A stretch of DNA of 64,000 bases from Fagopyrum homotropicum (lineage: Eukaryota > Streptophyta > Magnoliopsida > Caryophyllales > Polygonaceae). The translations under genes were made by a program, and so were the position numbers. The first letter of the stretch is position 1. The number at the start of each line of letters is the position of its first letter. Location: assembly GCA_033239125.1 (NCBI GenBank), contig BSWB01000004.1:57907501-57971500 (forward strand), read 5' to 3'. Below are positions 55,300 to 64,000 of this stretch, piece after piece. The notes under the pieces are model-generated. The model was not told the origin of the DNA. It was given only the letters and a program-made list of their open reading frames with translations, and did no database searches.

Positions 55300-57095
55300 T
55301 TCGGGAAGCTCTAATTTCAGCACCTATTATCCAACCTCCAGATTGGAATCTTCCCTTTGAGGTTATGTGCGATGCTAGTGACGTAGCTATAGGAGCTGTT
55401 CTTGGACAAAGAAAGGAAGGGCGAACCCATGCCATATACTACGCTAGCAAGACGCTAGATGAAGCGCAGCTCAACTACGCCACTATGGAAAAGGAATTTT
55501 TAGCCATTGTTTATGCTATTGACAAGTTTTGCTCTTATCTTGTAGGTGCAAAGGTGATTGTCTATACGGATCATGCTGCGATCCGGTACCTCCTTGCAAA
55601 GAAGGATGCGAAGCCAAGGCTAATTAGATGGATTCTTCTCCTACAAGAATTCGATCTAGAGATCCGCGACAAGAAGGGTTTGGAAAACTCTGTTTCGGAT
55701 CATTTGAGTCGCCTAACACATCTAGAGGACGACCATCTACCTATAGATGACTCCTTCCCGGACGAACACCTACACATTATTGAGGAGTGCATCGATGTGA
55801 TCTCCAAAGGTAACGAACCATGGTTTGCTGATTTTGTTAACTATTTGGTTTGTCAGGAGATACCGCCCGGATTATCCTACGCACAAAGAAAGAAGTTCTT
55901 TAAGGATGTCCGGGAATACTTTTGGAATGAACCTCTCCTCTCTAAGAGAGGTCCGGATGGCATCATTCGGCGATGTGTGCCGGAAGATGAGATGCAAAGT
56001 GTCATCCGCCATTGTCATTCACTACCATGTGGAGGACACGCTAGTTCGAACAAGACTAGTGCTAAGGTATTGCAATCTGGATTCTTTTGGCCTACTTTAT
56101 TTAGAGATGTGCAATCCTTTGTTTCCTGCTGCGATGCTTGTCAAAGAACAGGAAATATCTCTAGGAGGAATGAGATGCCTCTCAATAACATCCAAGAGGT
56201 GGAGATTTTCGATGTTTGGGGAGTTGATTTTATGGGACCGTTCCCATCATCTTGTGGAAACCAATACATACTCTTGGCGGTGGATTACGTTTCTATATGG
56301 GTGGAAGCAATTGCCTCTCCCACCAATGATGCCATGGTGGTGGTTAAGTTCTTTAACAAGACCATCTTCCCACGATTTGGTACACCTAGGACTATCATTA
56401 GTGATGGAGGTTCTCACTTCATTGCCCGGTGCTTTGAAGCTCTTCTAGCTAAGTATGGGGTTACTCATAAGATCGCCACCCCTTATCATCCACAAACTAG
56501 TGGACAAGTTGAGATCTCAAACCGGGAGATCAAAGGAATCCTAGAGAAGACGGTTTCAAGGACTAGGAAGGATTGGTCCTCGAAGCTTGATGATGCATTG
56601 TGGGCGTACCGGACTGCGTACAAGACTCCCATAGGAACCACACCATACAACCTTGTGTATGGGAAGTCTTGCCACTTACCGGTAGAGTTGGAGCACAAGG
56701 CGTTTTGGGCCATCAAGTGGTTGAATTTCAGCATGAAGGAAGCGGGAGAGAAGCATCTCTTGAACCTTAATGAGCTTGAAGAACTCCACTTGAACGCCTA
56801 TGAGAACGCCAAGATTTATAAGGAGAGAGCAAAGCGTTGGCATGATAAGCATATCATTCCAAAGGACTTCAAAGAAGGAGATCAAGTTCTCCTCTTCAAT
56901 TCAAGGCTTCGTCTCTTTCCAGGTAAGCTTAAATCTCGTTGGACCGGACCTTTTCTAATCAAACATATTTTCCCCCATGGTGCAGTTGAAGTTTGGGGTG
57001 AAGCGGGCGGAAGCTGTAAGGTGAACGGTCAACGGCTCAAGAAGTATACGCCGGAACTCCAAGCTGAAGAGTTCGCGCCCACCGCACTCGAATAA
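55278..57095 (+). pseudogene. Athila 2 RNase H and integrase
   Basis: The frame reads on from the shift near 55290 as IREALISAPIIQPPDW. RNase H has VMCDASDVAIGAVL, TMEKEFLAIVYA and YTDHAAIRYLL. Integrase zinc region: IRHCHSLPCGGH then CCDACQRTG (HHCC). Catalytic core: VWGVDFMGPF (Asp), TIISDGGSHF (Asp), PQTSGQVEISNREIK (Glu). Then AYRTAYKTPIGTTPYNLVYG and GPFLIKHIFPHGAVEVW. No lesion is seen within this 605-codon stretch; only the upstream frameshift detaches it. It stops at 57093. Confidence 0.93.
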
Positions 57096-57925
57096 GTGCG
57101 AATTTGGTCTAGCTACGGACCTTAAACAGAGCGCTTCTTGGGAGGCAACCCAAGGTATTGCATTTACGTTTTTGTGTTCGATTCATAGTTTAGCTTAGTT
57201 TAGACGTTTTTGCTTTGTTTTGCCTTCGATTCCTTCCGGTATGTTCGTGTTTTTGGATGTAGGAACAGTGGAAAAGGAAAGGGGAAGAGTGATTTTGAAG
57301 AAAAGTGACGAAACTTGGACTTTAGAGCATTACAGAGAGTTCCACGGCCTAAACCACGGTCGTGACAGCTACAGTGACCGTAATTTCCAAAAGCCTTTGA
57401 AAAATCACCAAAACCACGGTTCCGTACAATTCCACGGCCGTGGAACCCCCCGATAGACCGTGGTTTTCAAAAATTTTGCCGGCCACTATATAAACCACGT
57501 TCTTCACAAAAACACACCACAAAACCCAATTTCCACGCCCTCTTTCGCCGGAATCACGCCCTTCACCTCAATTCTCCGTTCGTTAATCGTTTTCAACGAT
57601 TCTTCGACCCAAACTGAAGCAAATTCGATCACCAACGAGATCCAAGCAACAAATCGAGCGGCAATTCACCAAGGAACGCAGAATTCGGATTTAAAAATCC
57701 GAAACCTAGGTTTTTTCCGCTCTTCTCTATCTTTGTCAATTCGGGTTCGTTTTTGCTAGCATTTATAGGAGAACTGATTGAAATTGGAAGGAATTAGTCT
57801 AGGACTGCTTGATTACTGAGATTGGTTGTTCTTTGCTGAATTTTGAGAAAAAGCGAGACGAACCACGGTCTCTGTCAATTCCACGGCCGTGGAACACCAA
57901 GAATAGACCGTGGTTTTCGACAGTA
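57096..57925 (+). other. Interval between pol and third ORF, with palindromes and a TATA box
   Basis: TTGGGAGGCAACCCAAGG near 57138, composites ending in CCACGGCCGTGG at 57432-57443 and 57881-57892, and CCACGGTCGTGA at 57355. No gene. It looks like a promoter and leader for the third ORF. Confidence 0.7.
57487..57494 (+). promoter_or_regulatory. Putative TATA box for the Athila 2 third ORF
   Basis: TATATAAA about 45 bp after an exact palindrome and 430 bp before the ATG at 57926, followed by a C/A-rich leader (CTTCACAAAAACACACC). Confidence 0.5.
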
Positions 57926-59489
57926 ATGGATTTTGTGAGGAGAGTTTTTGGGAGAAACAAGGATAAGAATAAGGAGAAGGAAAAGAATAAAAAGAGGAAG
58001 GGCAACCCCTCTTCCTCTTCATCCTCTAGAGCACCACCACCTTCCTCCCCTTCACCTCCATCATTACCTTCATCACCATCACCTCCTAGCCCTAAGGTAC
58101 CCACCATTCACGAGGATCATCTCGATGCATTAGAGAGGATCCACAAGAGGGCTGTTATAGGACCTAGGTACCTATTGTTGGAGGATTTAGCTCCTCTACA
58201 CATAGTAGATGACCTTACTTGGCTCTTGGATAGAGCCGGTCTTATCGTCTTCTCGGCTATCCGAGAGGACGCTTATGAGGAGATCACGAGAGAGGTTGTG
58301 ACGTCTTTTGATCACAACCACGTTGATAGGATAGTTTCTTTCCGTCTGATGGAAAGGAACTATGATTTCTCTATCCGGGAGTTCGGGACCTTCTTTGGGT
58401 TCCAAGAGACCTTCGATAGTCGTTTCCCCAGCGGCGTTTACGCCAAGGACTTCTGGGAGGAGGTTGCCATGATTTACGCCAGCGAGGACCGCTGGCAACC
58501 AGCTGATACCAAGGCTAAGTTGATGTATCACTTAGCCTTGAAGATTGCTCACCGGGTTCTTTCTGAGTGTCTCTTCCCTAGGACGGAGACACCTCAGAAG
58601 ATCAAGACGGATGAGCTCTTCCTTCTCTACTCTATGCTGTATGGGCGCCCTGCTGACTGCGCCACCCTCTTAGCTGCTACCATGAGCAAGCTAAAGAACA
58701 AGAGGGCGGGCAACATTGGATATGGTGGGATAGTCACCCACCTTGCTAGGATGCTAGGGGTAGATTTTTTCTGCATGTACACGTATTCCTGCCGTACCCC
58801 TAGGACTTCAGGCCTTCATGACTAGAGGTCTCATCTTCCCCACCCATAGAGGTCCACCATATGCAGCTATGCCATGGGAGAGCAGGACGGGGAGGGGTAT
58901 TGAGTGGCTCCCAGAGTATTCCATTATGGCTGGACGCCATAATTGGAAGGAGACGTTCGCTGCTATGCATGCGAACAGGATTGCAGCCCCTCCATATGTC
59001 CCACCACCACCAGTAGTTGAGGAGGAGATGAGAGATCCCTATGAGGGAGGAGGAGGAGCTGAGCAGGATTTCGGCACGTTTCCGAATCAGCCGGACATAG
59101 CTTCTGATGTGCCTAGACGTTCTCCACGTCCCGCCAGAGCTTCAGGTTCATCTTCTCGTCGTGCCAGCGTGAGTGAGAGACCCACTTGGATGGAGACACC
59201 TCCTGCATGGTACGGAGCTCCACCTCCATGGTCTGCACAGGCACCACCAGCACCAGCACCAGCACCGTCAGATGCACCGGGGTGGTACAGCCAGGCTCCG
59301 GGTTGGTATGAGCAGATGCCAGAGTGGGCTACTAGCCTTTCTGATAGAGTGGGAGCATTGGAGATCCGAGCTGACGCGAGAGATGGACGCATGGATGACC
59401 TCGACCATATGATGAGGGATGTCTACCACCAGCAGTTCGGGCGGTACTACGATCCTATCTTCTCTCCATTCCCGCCTCCACCGCAGTGA
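57926..59489 (+). pseudogene. Athila third ORF (ATHILA ORF-1 family), one frameshift
   Basis: ATG 57926 opens MDFVRRVFGRNKDKNKEKEK, very basic, then a Ser/Pro-rich stretch. The folded part follows: HLDALERIHKRAVIGPRYLL, LTWLLDRAGLIVFSAIRED, SFRLMERNYDFSIREFGTFF and GYGGIVTHLARMLGVDFF. A one-base shift near 58785 ends it; the next frame continues FMTRGLIFPTHRGP, MPWESRTGRGIEWLP, a Pro-rich tail and a coiled-coil-like segment (LSDRVGALEIRADARDGRM). The family occurs in Athila elements; its function is not established. No signal peptide is visible, and the basic start suggests nuclear or nucleic-acid contact (inference). Confidence 0.85.
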
Positions 59490-60845
59490 TGACTTGCAGG
59501 ACCGACAGTTTAGCCGCCCACCGCCATTTTGTGAGTTTCTTTTTTTTTCTTTTTTCTTTCTTTCTTTTCTTCTTTTTCTTTTATTTGAACATTAGGGACA
59601 ATGTTTGTTCCAAGTATGGGGTGGGGTGTGACTAAAAGTTTGTAATAACTCTTACTCACTATGATTGCTTCTATTGAGACTATCTTGCATGTTCATTATA
59701 TTGTTACACGTTTCATTATTGCATTGCATGAAAAAGAGTTTGAAAAACCCATAAAAATTGAAAAATTTTGAAAATTTTGTGCTTCTAAGGATAGAGATGA
59801 TTTCTATGATAATCGCTACTTGTGAATTGAGTTTAATGACAATTGCATGCTTAAACAAACAGTGAATTGAAAAGAAATTGAATGAGTTGATTTTACCTCT
59901 TTTGCAAATTTCATAATGTGATGAATGTTACTTAAATCATGTTGAGAAAATAAGGTTGAAATCACACTATAAGTTCTTATACTTCTTGTTGAGATGATTA
60001 AGGCAATTCGATTTTCTTTCTTCTTTCTTTGATCATTTAGCCCCTCATTGAAATATTGACCTCCTTTACCTATCCGGGAATTTGGAGGAGTTGAATGAAA
60101 AAGGCATGTATGATGTGGGAGGGCCATGAAAGCAATACTTTGCATTCAAAGGAATAGAAAGAAATTATAGGTTTGGGGAAGTCAATCATGATAATGAGTA
60201 ACTCGGCACCATTCACATAGCCGGGTGTTTGTGTCTTGCCAAAGTCGGATTGAGCGATATTCCTAGCGGATTATGGTATGTGCGCTAAGGGTTTGAGGCA
60301 TCTCATAAAAATTGAGAAACGCCAATCTCCTAGGATTCGGTTTTTGTGCACCTCTATCCATAACTCCAAAAGTAAAGTCGAAAAATGAAAAGAAAAGAGC
60401 GAAGCTCTAAGTTGAAAGTGTTGCGGAAACCGCAAGAGAAGAAGAAAAGAGTAGTTATCCACTTTCCCGGATTCATGCACCACATTCCTTAAAGTTTTCC
60501 TTCCCTTTCCACATTCTAGACCTCTTTGAAAGTCCTTAAGATCAAAAGAATGATATATGACTTGGTGATCTAAATTGAAGTTTCTTATGATTGATTTTGA
60601 TAATGTTTGAAGGTTATGATGTTTGTATGGAAGTTTGATTAATTCATGAGATTTCTTTACTCTTTACTCTTTGATTAAGTGTATGAAAGTCTTATAAATG
60701 ATTGAAGCAAGATTTGAGAATGATCTATTGATTAGAAGGCACATTCATCCAAAAGAAGTTTTGCTTTGAGAAGGTACACATATTTCATTCTAACTTGTGT
60801 TTTAAAAGCTTTTGAAAGACCTTGCTTAGGGACAAGCAAGTGGCA
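59490..60845 (+). other. Athila 2 3' non-coding region
   Basis: AT-rich, with a T/C tract at 59529-59585. AAGTATGGGGTGGGG (59612) resembles Athila polypurine text, and a second similar stretch lies at the LTR. No gene seen. Confidence 0.75.
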
Positions 60846-60859
60846 AGTATGGGGTTATT
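60846..60859 (+). other. Polypurine tract of Athila 2
   Basis: AAGTATGGGGTTAT lies directly before the 3' LTR start TGTTAGCATG. Confidence 0.6.
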
Positions 60860-62575
60860 TGTTAGCATGAAATATTGTGATATTTTAGGCACATATTCTA
60901 AGTGTATTCCATCCATATTGATAGTCATTGATTAAGCATTGATGCATTTGTGAGCTAGTTTGTCTATAATGTCGATATAGAGATCTACACAAGCTTTATG
61001 TTGATTGTAGGCAATTAAGAGCTATTTCCGAACGGAATTGAGCAAGGATGGAGTTTGATTGAGCATATCCATGAATTGAGGACATTCCTAGGAGCTAAGG
61101 AAGTGCCAACTTGAAGAATGCACGAGACTAAGGAAGAATCACGTTCTACCCCTAAACCACGCTCTAAAATACGGCCGTACTACATTCCACGTTCAAGTCC
61201 ACGGCCGTGGAACCATGGCAAGGGAAGCGTGGTTCATTCCAGCAACTTCTACGGCCGTGGAGGAGTTGTGTCAAACCGTGATGATTTTCACGCTCTAAAT
61301 TACGGCCGTGGAACCCTTCCACGACCGTGGTCTTGGCGATCTTTTTCGCCACACTTTAAGCCACGATCTCCTACGCAATTGGGCCAGGCCGATATTTTAT
61401 CTTACACTATAAAAGGACGGACGAAGAGAGATTCCGTCACCTTCACTTACGCATAGACACATCTTACGCTTACGCTTGGAATTGCCCTAATTTCGCATTT
61501 GGCGGAGATTGTGTTTGAGAGATCTTTGTGCTTTGTCATTGGGATCTCCGGATTAACGGAGGATCGAAGATTCGGAAGAATGTTCGCAAGAAGATTTCGC
61601 TTCTTGTTTAGGTTTGATTCAGAAGACGGATTGACATCCCATTCGTCCTTCTTATCTAAGATTTGTGATTGTTTGCGTTATTCCGAATCTATTGACGATA
61701 TTGTTCTTGATTTGTGGATTTGAGATTGATTTGGAAGTTATTGAAAGTTTTCGGAAGTTTTCATCTTTTATTCTTTCAAACCTTGAATTTGATATCAATA
61801 TGACTATTGTTGGCTAAAAACCCTTAACAATTCTAAGGTGAAGGGTTGATAGTTGTGGCTTAGATGATGATAGATCGATCGTAAACAGATTGAACCCTAA
61901 GAGTTAGAGAGAATCGACGACAACCCTAATCCACGGTCTGTTCTTGAGCTTCCACGACCGTGGAACTCAAGAACTACCCAAAATTTTGTGTTAGTTTACG
62001 AACTTGCTTTTACTTTAATCCAAAGTTAAAGATTTGTTTTAACTTAGTCTTGGCTTGCCTTTTCTAGGTGGTAGTGAAGCCTCAACAACCTCTACCTCGA
62101 TTGTGAGTGTCACAACCTTAATCGGTTTAGTTAGTCTTGATCCTTGGATTACAAGTTTGGGTATTTGACGTTAATTCTTGCCTTTAGAACCTTTCTATAC
62201 TGAAGCCTCAACAACCTTTATAGAGAGTGTCTTCTAGGTGAGTCATATAAGGTTTTTGGAACTTCACCGTACGATTACCTTACATTAGCATACCTTTGCA
62301 TACCTCAACTCTGTCCTTATACCTTTAGTATATCTTGAATCGATTGCCAAAGCTGGATATCTGGATCTTTAGGATTGTTGTTTTCCCAATACTTGAAAAG
62401 CTTCTTACATTTACTCGCTTGATAACCTATAATTGAATTTGTTCCCCCCAAATCCCTGTGTTCGATACTCTGGAATTCTTGCTTAACTACGTCGATCCGT
62501 ACACTGCGGGTTCGCTTGCTTGATTCTAGTTTTATAAATTTAAAGCTTATTTGCACGCACGCTAAGTGGCGAACA
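60860..62575 (+). repeat. 3' LTR of Athila 2
   Basis: 1716 bp, near-identical to 49370-51084. The first palindrome is exact (61199-61210). The second is CCACGACCGTGG (61952-61963), one base off. Confidence 0.97.
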
Positions 62576-63474
62576 CTTGGCGTATGTCTCGAGTCCCAAA
62601 TGACATTGTGCCATGGCACATCCTCCTCTCTTTTTCTAAAAAGGTGGTAAGCCTTTGTCACCTTAAACTTAGAGTCATGACAAAGCTCTTGGAGAGTTTC
62701 ATCAAGCAAGTGCCCTCCTTCCATCATGCGGTCCCTCCCGGCCAGAATAGCCTTTATAAGTGGCGAGTCGCGTCTATGGGGTCGCCAGTCACATGGCTCA
62801 ACCACTTGTAAGTATCTATGGTGCTCCCATTTGACCCATAAGCTATCACGTCCCTCATGTATGTGCCAATAATGCTTGCACATGAATGCATTATTCCATG
62901 ATCTAAGCTCCAATAACCCAAGGCCGCCCTCTATCTTTGGCTTACACAACTTGTCCCATGCCACACTTGGTCTTGACCATAAGAATTGCCTACAAAGCTT
63001 GATGACCCTATCAATCACAAGGCCTGGGACCGGAAGCACCGAGAGCCAAAAGCTATCAATGCCTTGTATGACTGAGGTGATGAGCTCAAGGCGGCCGGCG
63101 AAAGACAAATACTTCTTGTTCCATGCATTGATGTTCTTGCCAATCTTGTCTAGGAGAGGTGTGTATTCTGCCGCTCAGAGTGTGTGAGGGGCAATTGGCA
63201 CGCCCAAGTACCGAAAGGGAAAGCTCCCTTGAGCAAAGCCAGTGATCAATTGCAATTCCGCCGCTTCACTTGCTGGTACGGAGGCCAGGTACTTGGAGGA
63301 CTTGGCTAGGCTAACTCTCAATCTACTTAGCTCGCCAAACCGGTTGATGCAACTCATTAATACTCGGACCGAAGCAACATCTCCTCGAGAGAACAACACA
63401 ACATCATTGGCGAAAGCAAGATGTGTTAGCCTCATTTCTTCACAATGTTGATGGTACCTAAACCCTAGGGTAAC
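62576..63474 (-). pseudogene. LINE 5'-truncated RT part
   Basis: Read from about 63468 downward: GFRYHQHCEEMRLTHLAFAN, VVLFSRGD, LSRLRVSLAKSSKYL and FPFRYLGVPIAPHTL. A TGA at 63175-63177 lies in frame, then MSFAGRLELITSVIQGID, FLWSRPSVAWDKLCKPKIEG, GLGLLELRSWNNAF and VTKAYHLFRKRE follow. This is the RT C-terminal part and thumb of a plant non-LTR element. The catalytic FADD is FAND here. The 5' two thirds (endonuclease, RT palm start) are missing. It is split from its zf-RVT half by Athila 2. Confidence 0.88.
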
Positions 63475-64000
63475 ACACACAAGCACAACCTATCATGGAC
63501 TCACAACTATTCAATCAAAGGCATTATTTTTGATTGAATATGAATGAATAGAACAAAAACTTCATAAACGAAGTATCGAGTATCTCATATATGTGGAACG
63601 AGATAAGTAAAATCAACTCTACCTTCAACTATCTAGACCCTAGGGTATTAATAGTCCAATTCCTAGAAAATAAAAGGATAAAATAATCCTAAAAGATAGA
63701 ATAAAATCTAAAAGATACCTTTAGAATGTTTAGAGCTTTAAAGGCTTTAAAATAAAATAACTAATAACTAATCAAAATCTCGACTAGCTTGATTTTAATC
63801 TCCACAAGGCAAGAGGTAAATCTCGATTGGATGCTCGACAATCTCGACTAGCCACTTTCCTTGCTTCCTTGATCATTATTACTCTTTTATGGTATCTCCT
63901 ATAAGTCTTCCTTGGCTGGAATGGTCAATGATGTGACTATGGAAGACTAATGCACAAAATGATCAACAATGGTCTCCTTAGAATCTAAGGACGCCAATAA
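63475..64000. other. Window end, probably the edge of another repeat
   Basis: No coding sequence. AATCTCGACTAGC occurs at 63776-63788 and 63840-63852. The change of sequence at about 63470 may be the LINE 5' truncation point or another insertion; the window ends too soon to tell. Confidence 0.35.

Larger units (their letters stand above)
49370..62575 (+). mobile_element. Athila element 2 (Ty3/gypsy) with integrase and third ORF
   Basis: 5' LTR 49370-51084 and 3' LTR 60860-62575, near-identical (by eye about two to three dozen differences in 1.7 kb). A perfect TSD CTTGG lies at 49365-49369 and 62576-62580. Asp-type PBS, gag, protease, RT, RNase H, integrase and an ATHILA-family third ORF occur in order. 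Only two stops and two frameshifts were found. It is the youngest-looking insertion here and splits a LINE. Confidence 0.97.

Noticed and set aside
55825..56448. 207-codon plus-strand ORF overlapping integrase
   Set aside because: Out-of-frame shadow of the integrase reading frame.

Overview
The window looks like a TE-saturated piece of a flowering-plant (probably eudicot) nuclear genome. It holds nested Ty1/copia and Ty3/gypsy retrotransposons, a hAT transposon and a plant LINE, plus gene scraps resembling AUXIN RESPONSE FACTOR 3 (ETTIN), annexin and a plant RNase H-like protein. I see no intact host gene, tRNA, rRNA or CRISPR array. Nearly all coding sequence is retroelement-derived and broken. 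Element boundaries were set by matching LTR ends, target-site duplications (TSDs), primer-binding sites (PBS) and polypurine tracts (PPT) by eye.

Layout. 1-2814: a long inverted-repeat element split by a solo LTR (611-2693). 4115-4660: a second, related inverted-repeat element. 5250-8490: an RNase H-like (RVT_3) pseudogene split by a solo gypsy LTR (5484-8266). 9172-9402: a first-exon scrap of ARF3, minus strand. 9617-22385: a complete SIRE-like Copia on the minus strand (TSD CTCTT) with a third ORF and a hAT transposon (17014-20369, TSD GTTGGATG) inside gag. 22986-23299: an annexin scrap cut by an inverted LTR (23300-24863), followed by an Athila LTR remnant (24864-25266). 25267-48300: an unclassified decayed host sequence carrying a chromovirus (T1, 26366-45635, TSD CCTAT). 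T1 itself contains an inverted solo LTR (32869-34960, TSD CCAAG) and Athila element 1 (37263-45439, TSD GAGTT). Another solo LTR lies at 45905-47911 (TSD ACCAT). 48310-63468: a minus-strand LINE split by Athila element 2 (49370-62575, TSD CTTGG).

How parts work together. Each autonomous-type LTR element would be transcribed from its LTR TATA box, primed at its PBS (tRNA-iMet for Copia and T1, an Asp-type PBS for Athila), and encode gag, protease, RT, RNase H and integrase. Copia and Athila 2 also carry a third ORF downstream of pol, each preceded by a TATA box of its own.

Most notable observation. Each well-preserved LTR element has its own short palindromic word repeated far above chance: CCACGGCCGTGG in Athila 2, CCTCGACCGAGG in Athila 1, TTTCAAGGSCCTTGAAA-like in Copia, and GCCGCAGGGGCGGC in the T1 LTR. 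In Athila 1, Athila 2 and Copia the words occupy the same kinds of place: LTR, the pol linker just before RT, and the pol to third-ORF or 3' interval. The two Athilas keep the same composite scaffold with a different word. By analogy with VANC proteins and their motifs in VANDAL transposons, this could be an element-specific recognition system, perhaps involving the third-ORF protein. That is inference only.
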